The notes beneath the pieces are model-generated. The model was not told where the DNA came from. It made no database searches and worked only from the letters and a program-made list of their open reading frames with translations. Shown piece by piece: positions 16,657 through 25,866 of a DNA stretch of 64,000 nt. The DNA lies in the NCBI RefSeq assembly GCF_000482705.1, contig NZ_AXWO01000001.1, positions 496,001 through 560,000 on the forward strand. The letters are read 5' to 3'. Within the stretch, counting starts at the first letter, position 1, and every line of letters starts with the position of its first letter. Source of the DNA: Glycomyces arizonensis DSM 44726. Its GTDB lineage: Bacteria; Actinomycetota; Actinomycetes; Mycobacteriales; Micromonosporaceae. Position numbers and translations under genes: made by a program.

Positions 16657-17385
16657 CTAGAGCTCCTTCAGGAGGTTCAACGCCTCAGCGACCGTGAAGT
16701 TACGCTCGTACAGCGCCGTTCCGACGATCGCGCCCTCCACGCCGACGTCCGTGAGGGTCGCCAGCGCGCGCAGGTCGTCCAGCGACGAGACGCCGCCGGA
16801 GGCGATGACCGGCTTGTCGGTGGCCTCGCAGACGCTGCGCAGCAGGTCCAGGTTCGGTCCTGAGAGCATGCCGTCGCTCTTGACGTCGGTGACGACGTAG
16901 CGGGCGCACCCGGCCCGCTCCAGGCGCTCCAGGGTCGCGAACAGCTCGCCGCCCTCGCGGGTCCAGCCGCGCGCGGCCAGGCGCCCGCCCTTGACGTCGA
17001 GGCCGATGGCGACGCGGTCGCCGTACTCGCCGCAGATCCGGTCGCACCACTCGGCGTGCTCCAGCGCCGCGGTGCCGATGTTGACGCGCCGGGCCCCCGA
17101 GTCCAGGGCCCGCTTCAGCGTCTCGTCGTCCCTGATGCCGCCGGAGATCTCGACCTGCATGTCGACCTGGGAGACGACCTGGGCGAGCAGCTCGTGGTTG
17201 GTGCCGCGCCCGAAGGCGGCGTCGAGGTCGACCAGGTGGAGCCAGTCCGAGCCTTGGCGCTGCCATTCGAGGGCGGCCTCCAGCGGGTCGCCGTACTGCT
17301 TGCCGGAACCGGCGATCCCCTGGACGAGCTGGACGGCCTTGCCGCCGGTGACGTCGACGGCGGGCAGAAGTTCAAGCGTGCTCAT
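16657..17385 (-). CDS. priA: Bifunctional phosphoribosyl isomerase (HisA/TrpF activities)
   Basis: 242 aa, a (beta-alpha)8 barrel. Actinobacteria use PriA for both the HisA step of histidine and the TrpF step of tryptophan synthesis. Asp11 ([10 protein letters not shown]) and Asp171 (VKSDG) are the catalytic pair, and Arg139/Trp141 (RGW) match the dual-substrate loop of mycobacterial PriA. Position 19, Arg in the mycobacterial enzyme (AVRLVQG), is Gln here. It overlaps the hisH stop by one base. hisF, the usual later gene of this operon, is missing nearby. Confidence 0.93.
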   Translation of the reverse strand: MSTLELLPAVDVTGGKAVQLVQGIAGSGKQYGDPLEAALEWQRQGSDWLHLVDLDAAFGRGTNHELLAQVVSQVDMQVEISGGIRDDETLKRALDSGARRVNIGTAALEHAEWCDRICGEYGDRVAIGLDVKGGRLAARGWTREGGELFATLERLERAGCARYVVTDVKSDGMLSGPNLDLLRSVCEATDKPVIASGGVSSLDDLRALATLTDVGVEGAIVGTALYERNFTVAEALNLLKEL

Positions 17386-18002
17386 TACTGCAATCCTTTG
17401 ATCCAGTTGGCGAGGAGGGCGGCGCCCGCGTCGCCGGACTTCTCCGGGTGGAACTGGGTGGCCGAGACCGAGCCTCGCTCGACGGCGGCGACGAACGGCT
17501 CGCCGTGGACGGCGGTGGCCGTGAGCGCGCCGGGCGGGGCGGCCTTGGCGGCGTAGGAGTGGACGAAGTAGAAGCGCTCGCCGGGGTCGATCCCGGCGAA
17601 CAGGCGCATCCCGGCGGGCGCGTCGACGGTGTTCCAGCCCATGTGCGGGACGCGGTCGGCCTCGATGCGGTCCACGCGGCCCTCGAAGACGCCGAGCCCC
17701 GCGGTCTCGATGCCGTGCTCGACGCCTTCGGCGAAGAGGATCTGCTCACCGACGCAGATGCCGAGAATGGGCGCCTCGGCTTCGGCCCGCTCGCGGACGA
17801 CCGCGTCGAGGCCGTGCTCGGCGACCCCGGCCATGCAGGCGGCGAAGGCGCCCACGCCGGGCACGACGAGGCCGTCGGCGCGGCGGGCGGCGTCGAGGTC
17901 GCTGGTGAGCTCGACGTCGGCCCCGGCCCGCTCCAGCGCGCGGTGCGCGGAGCGGAGGTTGCCCGAGCCGTAGTCGAACAGGGCCACTGTCGGTTTCGGC
18001 AC
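17385..18002 (-). CDS. hisH: Imidazole glycerol phosphate synthase subunit HisH
   Basis: 205 aa, a class I glutamine amidotransferase. The nucleophile elbow is GICVGEQ with the catalytic Cys, and the His-Glu of the triad is in TQFHPEKSG near the C-terminus. It supplies ammonia to HisF for the fifth step of histidine synthesis. The start is GTG 18002. It lies between a small membrane-protein gene and priA in the his operon. The synthase partner HisF is not in the window, so it must be encoded elsewhere. Confidence 0.94.
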   Translation of the reverse strand: MPKPTVALFDYGSGNLRSAHRALERAGADVELTSDLDAARRADGLVVPGVGAFAACMAGVAEHGLDAVVRERAEAEAPILGICVGEQILFAEGVEHGIETAGLGVFEGRVDRIEADRVPHMGWNTVDAPAGMRLFAGIDPGERFYFVHSYAAKAAPPGALTATAVHGEPFVAAVERGSVSATQFHPEKSGDAGAALLANWIKGLQ

Positions 18003-18012
18003 CGCGTGCCTC

Positions 18013-18174
18013 CTAGCCGTAGATGAGGTAGACGCCGCCCGCGAACGCGAGGACGGCGATGACGAGGCAGACGATCGCGGCGGCGCGCCTGCCGCCGGTG
18101 CGCAGGCTCTGGGCGCCGCCGAGGAGGATCCCGGCGAGCGCCATGAGCAGCAGCGGGCCGGCGTACTCGTTCAC
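18013..18174 (-). CDS. Small two-helix membrane protein in the his operon
   Basis: 53 aa. It opens with GTG at 18174, overlapping the hisB stop by 4 nt (GTGA), and stops 10 bp before hisH. Two hydrophobic segments flank a basic turn: YAGPLLLMALAGILLGGAQ, then a RTGGRR turn, then AIVCLVIAVLAFAGGVYLI. The tight coupling on both sides and clean composition make it a real gene. Function unknown. Its place suggests only that it is made together with the histidine enzymes. Confidence 0.75.
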   Translation of the reverse strand: MNEYAGPLLLMALAGILLGGAQSLRTGGRRAAAIVCLVIAVLAFAGGVYLIYG

Positions 18175-18779
18175 AGGACGCCCTTGGTGGAGGGGATGTC
18201 GTCCCCGTCGATGCGCGTCGCGGCCTTGAGCGCGCGGGCGAGGGCCTTGAACTGGGCCTCGATGACGTGGTGCGCGTCGGGCTTCTGGCCCGGGTTCGAC
18301 GCGCGCAGCACGGTGACGTGCAGGCAGATCCTCGCGTGGTAGGCGAAGGACTCGAGGATGTGGCGGGTCATCGAGGTCGGGTAGTCGGTGTTGATCATCG
18401 GCGCGATGTCGACCGGCTCCTCGTGGACCATGTAGGGCCGCCCGGACAGGTCGACGACGGCGCGGGCGAGGACCTCGTCGAGCGGCACGGACGCGTCGGC
18501 GAAGCGGACCACGCCGGCCTTGTCGCCGAGAGCCTCGGCGAAGGCCTGGCCGAGGGCGATCGCGGTGTCCTCCATGGTGTGGTGGGCGTCGATGTGGAGG
18601 TCGCCCTTGACGTTGATCTTGAGGTCGAAGCCGCCGTGCTTGCCGAGCTGGTGGAGCATGTGGTCGTAGAAGCCGACGCCGGTGGCGATCTCCACGGTCT
18701 TCTCGGTGCCGTCCAGGTCGACGTAGACGTCGACGCCGGTCTCACCGGTCGTGCGCGTGATGTGCGCGGTGCGGCTCAC
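18171..18779 (-). CDS. hisB: Imidazoleglycerol-phosphate dehydratase
   Basis: 202 aa, the monofunctional dehydratase. The two metal-binding His-rich motifs are present: DAHHTMEDTAIALGQA and its duplicate DAHHVIEAQFKALARA. The enzyme forms imidazole-acetol phosphate. The start is GTG 18779, with AAGGAG 9 nt upstream; longer in-frame sequence upstream is derived from a short intergenic repeat and is not homologous. It is preceded by hisC (67 bp) and followed by an overlapping small ORF. Confidence 0.94.
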   Translation of the reverse strand: MSRTAHITRTTGETGVDVYVDLDGTEKTVEIATGVGFYDHMLHQLGKHGGFDLKINVKGDLHIDAHHTMEDTAIALGQAFAEALGDKAGVVRFADASVPLDEVLARAVVDLSGRPYMVHEEPVDIAPMINTDYPTSMTRHILESFAYHARICLHVTVLRASNPGQKPDAHHVIEAQFKALARALKAATRIDGDDIPSTKGVL

Positions 18780-18793
18780 TGCTGGTTCTCCTT

Positions 18794-18857
18794 CTCGGGC
18801 GAAGCTCGCGGGCCGCGGATCGGCCCTTCTCGGCGAGGCTTGCGGGTCATGAATCGG
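18794..18857. repeat. Short dispersed repeat, two copies between hisC and hisB
   Basis: CTCGGGCGAAGCTCGCGGGC continuing to CGGATCGG (18794-18823) and CTCGGCGAGGCTTGCGGGTC continuing to GAATCGG (18829-18857) are two versions of one ~30-bp element. The second includes the hisC stop codon. A third version is at 16221-16252 in the 3' end of ridA. Confidence 0.65.
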
Positions 18858-19953
18858 TGCTGAACAGTTCGGGTCGTCGCGCCATGACGGTCTCGACGGC
18901 GTCGAGGAAGGCGGTGGTCTCCTCCTCGGTGCCCGCGGTGATGCGCAGGCACCCCGGCAGGCCGACGTCGCGGATGAGGACACCCTGGTCGAGGACGGCC
19001 CGCCAGACCGCGGCGGCGTCGGCGAGGCCGCCGAAGAGCACGAAGTTGGCGTCGGAATCGGCCACGGGCAGGCCCTTGGCGCGCAGGTTCTTGACGATGC
19101 GGTCGCGTTGGTGCTTGAGCTCGTCCACCTCGGCCTGGAGCTGGGCGGCGCAGGCCAGAGCGCCGCGGGCGGCGGCCTGCGTCAGGCTCGACAGGTGGTA
19201 CGGCAGGCGCACCAGGAGCAGCTTCTCGACGAGCTCGGGGTCGGCCGCGAGGTAGCCGACGCGGGCTCCGGCGAACGCGAAGGCCTTGCTCATGGTGCGG
19301 CTGACCACGAGGCGCCTGCGGCCCTCCAGGCGGTTCAGGGCGGTCGAGTTCGGGTCGCGGGCGAACTCGACGTACGCCTCGTCGACGATGACGATGCCGC
19401 GGGCGGCCTCGTAGGCGGCCTCGATGACGTCGGCATCGAGCGCGGTCCCGGTCGGGTTGTTCGGGCTGACGAGGAAGACCAGGTCCGGGTCGTGCTCGGT
19501 GATCGCGCGCCGCACGTGGTCGGCACTGAGCGTGTAGTCGTCTTCGCGTCCGGCGTCGATGAAGGCGGTGCCGGTGCCGCGCGCGAGCAGCGGGTGCATC
19601 GAGTACGACGGCATGAAGCCGAGGACGGTGCGGCCGGGGCCGCCGAAGGCCTGGAGCAGCTGCTGGAGGATCTCGTTGGAGCCGTTGGCGGCCCACACGT
19701 GGTCGGCGGTCAGGCCGTGGCCGAGGTAGGCGGCGAAGTCGGCGCGCAGTGCGGTGGCGTCGCGGTCGGGGTAGCGGTTGAGGCCGCGGACCTCCCGCGA
19801 CAGGTGCTCCTCGATGACGGCGGCGACGTCGGCGGGGATCGCGTAGGCGTTCTCGTTGGTGTTCAGCTGCACCGGCACGTCGAGCTGCGGCGCGCCGTAG
19901 GGCGTCTGGCCGCGCAGGTCGGGGCGCAGCAGGTTCTCGAGTTCCTCGGTCAT
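18847..19953 (-). CDS. hisC: Histidinol-phosphate aminotransferase
   Basis: 368 aa, a fold-type I PLP aminotransferase. The PLP lysine is in [17 protein letters not shown], the N-terminal substrate region reads LNTNENAY, and NPTGT and DEAYVEF are conserved. It converts imidazole-acetol phosphate to histidinol phosphate. The ATG at 19953 overlaps the hisD stop (ATGA). Residue pattern and operon position support HisC over the related aromatic aminotransferases. Confidence 0.94.
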   Translation of the reverse strand: MTEELENLLRPDLRGQTPYGAPQLDVPVQLNTNENAYAIPADVAAVIEEHLSREVRGLNRYPDRDATALRADFAAYLGHGLTADHVWAANGSNEILQQLLQAFGGPGRTVLGFMPSYSMHPLLARGTGTAFIDAGREDDYTLSADHVRRAITEHDPDLVFLVSPNNPTGTALDADVIEAAYEAARGIVIVDEAYVEFARDPNSTALNRLEGRRRLVVSRTMSKAFAFAGARVGYLAADPELVEKLLLVRLPYHLSSLTQAAARGALACAAQLQAEVDELKHQRDRIVKNLRAKGLPVADSDANFVLFGGLADAAAVWRAVLDQGVLIRDVGLPGCLRITAGTEEETTAFLDAVETVMARRPELFSTDS

Positions 19954-21257
19954 CGGGCGAACCTCGCCGTGACGGCCTCGCCGTGGCTCGGGAGGTCTTC
20001 GGAGTTCGCGAACGCCACCACGTCGTCGGCGACGGCCGCCAGGGCCTCGCGCGAGTAGTCGACGATGTGGACGCCGCGCAGGAAGGTGTGGACGCTCAGC
20101 CCCGCCGAGTGGCGGGCGCACCCGCCGGTCGGGAGCACGTGGTTCGATCCGGCGCAGTAGTCGCCGAGGGAGACCGGCGAGTGGGCGCCGACGAAGATCG
20201 CCCCGGCGTTGCGGACGCGGCCCGCGACGGCGCGGGCGTCGGCGCACTGGATCTCGAGGTGCTCGGCGGCGTAGGCGTCGGCGACCGCGACGGCCTCGTC
20301 GATGTCGGCGACGAGGATCGTCCCGGACTGCTCCCCCGCCAGCGCGGTGGCGATGCGCCCTGAGTGGCGCGTGGCGGGGACGCGGGCGGCGAGCTCGGCG
20401 TCGACGGCGTCCGCCAGCTCGGGCGAGGTGGTGATGAGGACCGAGGCGGCGGCCGGGTCGTGCTCGGCCTGGCTGATGAGGTCGACCGCGACGTGGGCCG
20501 GGTCGGCCCCGGCGTCGGCGATGACGGCGATCTCGGTGGTCCCGGCCTCGGCGTCGATGCCGACCAGGCCCTTGACGGCCCGCTTGGCGGCGGTGACGTA
20601 GATGTTGCCCGGGCCGGTGATCATGTCCACCGGTTCGCACTCTCCGGCGCCGTAGGCGAACATGCCGATGGCGGCGGGGCCGCCGACGGCGTACACCTCG
20701 TCGATGCCGAGCAGTCCGGCGACGGCGAGGATGCCCGCGTCGGGCAGGCCGCCGTTCGACTTCTGGGCCGGGGAGGCCAGCGCGATGGACTCGACGCCCG
20801 CGATCTGCGCGGGGACGGCGTTCATGATGACGCTGGAGGCGAGCACGGCGAGCCCGCCGGGCGCGTACAGGCCGACGCGGCCGACCGGGACGTAGCGTTC
20901 GGTGACGGTGCCGCCGGGGGCGACCTCGGTGACGACCTCGGGGAGGCGCTGGGCCCGGTGGGCGGCGCGGACGCGGTCGATGGAGGTCAGGTAGGCGCGG
21001 CGCAGGTCGGCGTCGAGGCCGCCCGCGGCGTCCTTGATCGCGGCCTCGGGGACGCGCAGGTGCTCCAGATGCACGCCGTCGAAGCGCTCGACGGTCTCGA
21101 CGACGGCGGGCTTGCCGCGGTCGGCGATGTCGTCGAGGAGCGGCTGGATCTGCCGCAGGGCCGCGTTCACGTCGAAGGCGGCGCGCGGCAGCAGGCCGCG
21201 CAGGGCGCGGGCCGACTGGGCGGCTACTTCTCCTGAAAGGTCGATGCGTCTGAGCAC
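19950..21257 (-). CDS. hisD: Histidinol dehydrogenase
   Basis: 435 aa. Conserved stretches include [39 protein letters not shown] with catalytic Glu-His, and the C-terminal [15 protein letters not shown] with a Zn ligand. It carries out the last two steps of histidine synthesis with NAD. It is the first his gene in the cluster, 46 bp downstream of a membrane-protein gene on the same strand. Confidence 0.96.
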   Translation of the reverse strand: MLRRIDLSGEVAAQSARALRGLLPRAAFDVNAALRQIQPLLDDIADRGKPAVVETVERFDGVHLEHLRVPEAAIKDAAGGLDADLRRAYLTSIDRVRAAHRAQRLPEVVTEVAPGGTVTERYVPVGRVGLYAPGGLAVLASSVIMNAVPAQIAGVESIALASPAQKSNGGLPDAGILAVAGLLGIDEVYAVGGPAAIGMFAYGAGECEPVDMITGPGNIYVTAAKRAVKGLVGIDAEAGTTEIAVIADAGADPAHVAVDLISQAEHDPAAASVLITTSPELADAVDAELAARVPATRHSGRIATALAGEQSGTILVADIDEAVAVADAYAAEHLEIQCADARAVAGRVRNAGAIFVGAHSPVSLGDYCAGSNHVLPTGGCARHSAGLSVHTFLRGVHIVDYSREALAAVADDVVAFANSEDLPSHGEAVTARFAR

Positions 21258-21302
21258 GCTACAAGGGTAGTTGGCGCGAATCGGCGAGGGAAAGGCATAC
21301 CG

Positions 21303-22049
21303 CTATTCGGGAACGCGCGCCCGAAGGCTGGGCCGAAGACTGGGCCATCGTGACCAACCTGCGCAGACGGTGTAAGTGAAGACCGCGGCCAGGGCCATGA
21401 CGCCGAGCGCGCCGAGCTGGAACGAGTCGAGCGCGGCTGTGACATGCCCGACCTTGAGCTCGTCCCAGGCGGTGCCGGGGTCGAGCGAGACGAACAGGAC
21501 CGAGGGCGGGCGCCACATGTGCATGCCGGGCGCGGCGGCCCTGGCGGCGTCCCAGAACGCCTCCCATTCGGCGCGGCCGATGCGCCAGGCGACGACCTGG
21601 CAGGCGATGGAGCCGATGACGAGGCCGAGCAGGACGATCGGGCCGCGCCGCCCGCGCATGGCGTACCAGGCGACGATCGCGGCGAGGATGCCGAGCGCCA
21701 GGCCCATGCCCGCGAAGTACAGGTCGGCGCGGACGTAGCCGTCGGAGTAGGTGTCGACGGCGTACCAGCCGCCTTCGACGGTGACGAATTCGACTCTGGG
21801 GGTGATGACCTGCCACAGCATCGCGAAGGGGAAGCCGAGGGCGGTGAGGATCACGGCGAGCGCCCCGGAGGCCAGCAGGTCGCGCCCGAGGGTCCGGCCC
21901 GAGCGGCGGCCGCGCCGCTCGGCGGGCCCGTCGTCCGGGGACGTTCCGGCCACGGCGGCCCCCGGCAGGCCGGCGTCGGCGTTCTGGACGTCGTCGGGGA
22001 GGGCCTCGGCGGGACGGAGTTCGGCGGTGCGCTCGGCGTCGTCTGTCAC
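21303..22049 (-). CDS. Four-TM membrane protein (DUF2567-like)
   Basis: 248 aa. A hydrophilic N-terminus of about 55 residues is followed by four hydrophobic segments (LASGALAVILTALGFPFAM; LALGILAAIVAWYAM; IVLLGLVIGSIACQVVAW; LGALGVMALAAVFTYTVCAGW), with an extracytoplasmic loop holding VEGGWYAVDTYSDGYV between the first two. This matches actinobacterial DUF2567-type proteins, often found next to hisD; the match is by pattern. It may head the his transcript or only precede it. Function unknown. Confidence 0.7.
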   Translation of the reverse strand: MTDDAERTAELRPAEALPDDVQNADAGLPGAAVAGTSPDDGPAERRGRRSGRTLGRDLLASGALAVILTALGFPFAMLWQVITPRVEFVTVEGGWYAVDTYSDGYVRADLYFAGMGLALGILAAIVAWYAMRGRRGPIVLLGLVIGSIACQVVAWRIGRAEWEAFWDAARAAAPGMHMWRPPSVLFVSLDPGTAWDELKVGHVTAALDSFQLGALGVMALAAVFTYTVCAGWSRWPSLRPSLRARVPE

Positions 22050-22093
22050 GCCGACGATCCTGCCACAGCGGTGCTACCGCCCGCCGAAGTCCC

Positions 22094-22113
22094 AGGCCCC
22101 TGCTCGGGGGCCT
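22094..22113 (-). terminator. Hairpin downstream of the MinD-like gene
   Basis: AGGCCCC and GGGGCCT form a 7-bp GC-rich stem with a 6-nt loop, starting 11 bp beyond the stop codon. There is no U-run. Confidence 0.5.
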
Positions 22114-22123
22114 CGGGCGAGCA

Positions 22124-23215
22124 CTAGAGCCCGTCGACGATGGTCGCGGCGGCCTCGAACCAGGCGGTGCGGGTGGCGGGGCGCAGCGCGGAGAACTCGA
22201 TCTTGGCGCCGGGCTCCAGCGCGGGGTCGTAGGGCACGACGGCGACGGCGCGGGTGCGCGACGAGAAGTGCTGGCGCAGGTCGTCCAGCAGCGGCCCGGA
22301 GTTCGGCGTGGGCATCGACAGGAGCGTCACGGCGTTCTCGACGAGGTGGCCGTAGCCGTTCTCCGCGAGCAGGTCGAGCATCCAGTCCGCGGAGAACGCG
22401 GCGTCCTCGCGGGGGACGGTGGTGACGACGAGGCGGTCGACCGAGGAGACGACGGTGCGCCAGTTCGCGGACTCGACGTTGTTCCCGGTGTCGATGCAGA
22501 CGACCTGGTGGGTGCGGGTGAGGATGTCGAGCACCCGCAGGACCGTGGTCGGGTCGAGCTGGCGCTGGAGCTTGGGGTCCTCGTCGCCCGCGAGGACGTC
22601 GAAGGAGCCGTCCGCGGAGTGGCGGAGGAACTCGTCGAGATGCTCGGGCAGGTGCACCCCGGCCGCTTCGACGTCGTTCAGGTGCTCGACGAGGTGGCGG
22701 ATGGTGCGCCCGTGCCGGGCCGAACCGGCTCGCAGGCCCAGCGTGCCGCGCAGTTCGTTGTCGTCCCAGGCGATCACGCCGCCGTCGCGGGCGGTGCCGA
22801 TCGCGGCCGCCGAGAGCACGGTGGCGGTGGTCTTGTGGACGCCGCCCTTGGGGTTGATGAACGCGATGACCTGGCTGCGGCCGAGGTCGCGGCGCAGCCG
22901 CTCCATCGTCGCGGGGCTCGGTCCGGCGGCGGGGGGCGGCTGGTGCCTGACGGAGGCGGGCGGGAGGCCGCGGGGCATCTGCGGCGGGGTCTGGGGCGGG
23001 AGCTGCTGCGGCACGGGCCGTCGCCCTGCCGAGGGCACGGAATGCTGCCGCTGCGGGGGCGGCGCCGGAGGCGCCACCGGCGGGGAGGCGTAGGTCTCGC
23101 GGGGCGGCGGTGTGGGCGTCTGCTGCGCGCCACTGCGGCCGCGCCCCCGTCCCAGCAAGTTCCGCCACTTCGACCCCGAATCGGGGCGTTCGCTCCAAGC
23201 TTCGGGTGAACCCAC
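22124..23215 (-). CDS. MinD/ParA-like ATPase with proline-rich N-terminus
   Basis: 363 aa from GTG 23215, chosen because GGAGG lies 7 nt upstream. Residues about 25-110 are rich in Pro, Gln and Arg and probably disordered. The ATPase part (about 120-363) has the deviant Walker A KGGVHKTT (FINPKGGVHKTTA) and a switch-like CIDTGNN; the usual final Asp/Gly of switch II is altered (DTGNNVES). Such ATPases position proteins, plasmids or secretion machines. No ParB, MinC or ESX gene is adjacent, so the cargo is unknown. Confidence 0.82.
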   Translation of the reverse strand: MGSPEAWSERPDSGSKWRNLLGRGRGRSGAQQTPTPPPRETYASPPVAPPAPPPQRQHSVPSAGRRPVPQQLPPQTPPQMPRGLPPASVRHQPPPAAGPSPATMERLRRDLGRSQVIAFINPKGGVHKTTATVLSAAAIGTARDGGVIAWDDNELRGTLGLRAGSARHGRTIRHLVEHLNDVEAAGVHLPEHLDEFLRHSADGSFDVLAGDEDPKLQRQLDPTTVLRVLDILTRTHQVVCIDTGNNVESANWRTVVSSVDRLVVTTVPREDAAFSADWMLDLLAENGYGHLVENAVTLLSMPTPNSGPLLDDLRQHFSSRTRAVAVVPYDPALEPGAKIEFSALRPATRTAWFEAAATIVDGL

Positions 23216-23385
23216 GCGCAACCTCCTCTCGGCCAAGCTGAAATGCCGTGTCTTCCCAGCCTGACGACTACCACCCGCGACTATTAGAACACAACGATTC
23301 CTCAAGGCCGCTCGTGAATCGCGGGCGCGCGGCCCGGCTCGGGGAGACGTTCGTTACTCCTTCGCCGGTGCGGCGGGCGGCAGCG

Positions 23386-23402
23386 GGGGCCGCTTCGGCC
23401 CC
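23386..23402. terminator. GC-rich hairpin upstream of the MinD-like gene
   Basis: GGGGCCG and CGGCCCC form a 7-bp stem around CTT, between rluD and the MinD-like gene. A terminator is possible, but these genes are both on the minus strand and rluD ends at 23470, so this would end the rluD transcript. Confidence 0.5.
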
Positions 23403-23469
23403 GTGACACCCGCCGCCGCCCAGTGCGGCGTTGCGCCGGGCGGTCGGTAGTGGCCAGTCTAGTGGCTCC

Positions 23470-24423
23470 TCATTGCTCGGCCCGCAACCGCGCCAGGGCG
23501 GTCTCGAGATCCTCGGGGTATTCACTCTCGAAGGTGACGGTTTGTCCGCTCCCGGGGTGGGTGAACTCGAGCCGGTAGGCGTGCAGCCATTGCCTGGTCA
23601 GGCCGAGTCGCTCGGTCATGGTGGGGTCGGCGCCGTAGGTGGCGTCGCCGACGAGCGGGTGGCCGAGGGCGGAGAAGTGGACGCGGATCTGGTGGGTGCG
23701 GCCGGTCTCCAGGACGATGTCCGTCAGCGAGGCGCCGGGGAAGACCTCGATGGTGTCGTAGTGGGTGACGCTGGGCTTGCCTCCGGCGACGACCGCCCAC
23801 TTGTAGTCGTGCCTCGGGTGGCGCCCGATCGGCGCGTCGACGGTGCCCGAGAGCGGGTCGGGGTGGCCTTGGGCGATGGCGCGGTAGCGCTTGGAGACGC
23901 GGCGCTCCTTGAAGGCCCGTTTGAGCTCGGAGTAGGCCCGTTCGCTCTTGGCGACGACCATCAGGCCGGAGGTGCCGACGTCGAGGCGGTGCACGATGCC
24001 CTGGCGCTCCTCGGGGCCGTGGCTGGAGAGGCGGTACCCGGCGGCGGCGAGGCCGCCGGTGACGGTCGGGCCGCTCCAGCCGGGGCTGGGGTGGGCGGCG
24101 ACGCCGACGGGCTTGTTCACCACGACGATGTCGTCGTCGGAATGGATGACGTCGAGCCCCTCGACCGGCTCGGCCGCGGCGGCGCGGACGTCTTCCGGCG
24201 GGGGCGGCAGGAGCACTTCGAGCCAGGCTCCGGCGCTGAGGCGCTCGGACTTGGTCGCGCAGGCGCGACCGTCGACGGTGACGTCGCCGGAGGCCACCAG
24301 CTCGGCCGCGACGGTGCGCGAGAGCCCGAGCAGGCGGGAGACGGCCTGGTCGACCCGCTGGCCTTCGAAGCCTTCGGGGACCGGGAGCGAGCGCGTCTGG
24401 CGCATCGTGGAAGCGGCGCTCAC
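23470..24423 (-). CDS. rluD: RluA/RluD family rRNA pseudouridine synthase
   Basis: 317 aa from GTG 24423, which overlaps the lspA stop by 4 nt; ATG 24405 is an alternative. An N-terminal S4 RNA-binding domain (about 15-75) is followed by the catalytic domain, with the nucleophilic Asp in [13 protein letters not shown] and the conserved [11 protein letters not shown]. Members isomerise uridines in 23S rRNA (RluD) or other RNAs, and the exact target is inferred. The rluD-lspA order is conserved in Streptomyces. Confidence 0.92.
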   Translation of the reverse strand: MSAASTMRQTRSLPVPEGFEGQRVDQAVSRLLGLSRTVAAELVASGDVTVDGRACATKSERLSAGAWLEVLLPPPPEDVRAAAAEPVEGLDVIHSDDDIVVVNKPVGVAAHPSPGWSGPTVTGGLAAAGYRLSSHGPEERQGIVHRLDVGTSGLMVVAKSERAYSELKRAFKERRVSKRYRAIAQGHPDPLSGTVDAPIGRHPRHDYKWAVVAGGKPSVTHYDTIEVFPGASLTDIVLETGRTHQIRVHFSALGHPLVGDATYGADPTMTERLGLTRQWLHAYRLEFTHPGSGQTVTFESEYPEDLETALARLRAEQ

Positions 24424-25025
24424 CGCTCGGGCTCCGGCTCGCCCTTGGGGCGCCGGGACTGCGGCGAGAAGCCGCGTCCGGTCAGTTCGAGCAGCACGAT
24501 GAGGATCACGCCGCACACGAGGGCGGAGTCGGCGAGGTTGAAGATCGCGAAGACCTCGCCGCGGGGCTCGAACACGCTGATGAAGTCGACGACGTGGCCT
24601 TGGGCGAAGTTGCCGTCGAGCGGGTCGCCGGGGTGCGACGGGGCGCGGAGGTACCGGTCCACGAGGTTCCCGGCGGCGCCGCCGAGGACCAGGCCCAGCG
24701 CGATCGCCCAGGCGGGGTAGACGATCCTGCGGGCCAGGTAGACCAGGAAGACCACGACGCAGGTGGCCACGATCGCCAGGACCCACGTGTAGTCGGTGAA
24801 CATGCTGAACGCCGCGCCCGAGTTGAACGTCAGGCTCAGGTACGCCAGGCCGCCGAGGACGCGGACCGGCTCGCCGGGCTCGACGCCGTCGAGGATGAGG
24901 GCCTTCGTGAGCTGGTCGAGACCGATGGCGGCGGCCGCGATCAGGTAGCAGGCCAGCATCAGGCCCGGTCGGCGCCTGGAGGCGCGCTCGGGGGTGTCGT
25001 CGTCTCGCTCCGGTTTGCCGGCCAT
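24420..25025 (-). CDS. lspA: Prolipoprotein signal peptidase II
   Basis: About 201 aa from ATG 25025, with four membrane segments. The catalytic aspartates are in GNLVDRYLR and [11 protein letters not shown], both required in the family, and NSGAAFSMF is also conserved. It cleaves signal peptides of lipidated lipoproteins such as the iron receptor in this window. The start is uncertain: GGAGG sits 7 nt before a CTG at 25055 that overlaps the upstream stop codon, so translation may begin there. Confidence 0.93.
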   Translation of the reverse strand: MAGKPERDDDTPERASRRRPGLMLACYLIAAAAIGLDQLTKALILDGVEPGEPVRVLGGLAYLSLTFNSGAAFSMFTDYTWVLAIVATCVVVFLVYLARRIVYPAWAIALGLVLGGAAGNLVDRYLRAPSHPGDPLDGNFAQGHVVDFISVFEPRGEVFAIFNLADSALVCGVILIVLLELTGRGFSPQSRRPKGEPEPER

Positions 25026-25051
25026 GGCGGTGTCGGGCTGCGTGTCCTCGC

Positions 25052-25591
25052 TCAGCGTCGTTCCTCCAGCTGTTTGCAACTGACGCAGAGGGTAGCCGAC
25101 GGGAAGGCGGCGAGGCGAGCCGCCGGGATGGGTTTACCGCACTTCTCACAGATGCCGTAGTCGCCGGCGTCGACGCGGTCGAGGGCGTGGCTGACCTGCC
25201 GGATGCGCTCGGAGATGGCGCCCGCGACCGCCACCTCGTGCTCGTGCTCGACGGTCTTGGAGCCGGAGTCGATCTGGTCGTCGCCCGCGGTGTCGGAGAG
25301 GCGCTCGCGCTGCGCGACGGCGATGGAGCTGACGAAGCGCTGCTGCTCCTCAAGGAGCTCGTCGAGGCGCTCCTGGAGGGCGGCGCGCAGTTCGGCCTGC
25401 TCGGCCTCGGTGCGGACGGGCTGGTCACCGGCCTTGGCGGCCGGAGCGGAAGGCGGGGTCGTCTGCTTCACGGTCTTCTTCACCGCTTTCTTGGCGGGGA
25501 GGTGCTCGGTGGCCTTCTTGGCGGTCTTCTTCGCCGCTTTCTTGGCCGCCTTCTTCGCGGCCTTGGGTTCGGTCTTCTTGGCTGCACTCAT
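25052..25591 (-). CDS. DksA/TraR zinc-finger protein with Lys/Ala-rich histone-like tail
   Basis: 179 aa from ATG 25591 with AGAGG upstream. Residues 1-45 are AAKK repeats like a histone H1 tail. Residues about 80-140 form a long coiled helix, and the C-terminus has the four-Cys finger CEKC...CVSC of the DksA/TraR family. DksA-type proteins enter the RNA polymerase secondary channel; the tail suggests DNA or nucleoid contact. Streptomyces has a similar gene next to lspA. A strong promoter lies at 25801-25829, so it leads the lspA-rluD operon. Confidence 0.87.
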   Translation of the reverse strand: MSAAKKTEPKAAKKAAKKAAKKTAKKATEHLPAKKAVKKTVKQTTPPSAPAAKAGDQPVRTEAEQAELRAALQERLDELLEEQQRFVSSIAVAQRERLSDTAGDDQIDSGSKTVEHEHEVAVAGAISERIRQVSHALDRVDAGDYGICEKCGKPIPAARLAAFPSATLCVSCKQLEERR

Positions 25592-25800
25592 GACGGGCCT
25601 CTGGAGGGGTGTGTCGGAGTCGGTTCCGGTCGGCACCGGGCGGTCCACGCGTACGGACGCGGGCCCTCCCCGGACGGGTTCAGGGTGGCGGCGTTCGGCA
25701 TCATGGCTCCCAGTTCGTGTACCTCATGACACCTCGTCAAGACGAGGACAATGCGCGGTGGGACCCTTGGAGTGGGCGCACGCCGCGCAATTAAGCACAC

Positions 25801-25829
25801 AGGATACGCAAGACCTGCAACTAGGTCAA
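25801..25829 (-). promoter_or_regulatory. Sigma-70/HrdB-type promoter for the traR-lspA-rluD operon
   Basis: On the minus strand TTGACC (25829-25824), a 17-bp spacer and TATCCT (25806-25801) match the primary-sigma consensus closely. The implied transcript has a leader of about 200 nt before the ATG at 25591, containing a small hairpin CCTCGTC/GACGAGG (25732-25747). Confidence 0.75.
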
Positions 25830-25866
25830 TTACTTCGGGAACTTGTGTCCGGACTGTGCGTGCGGG

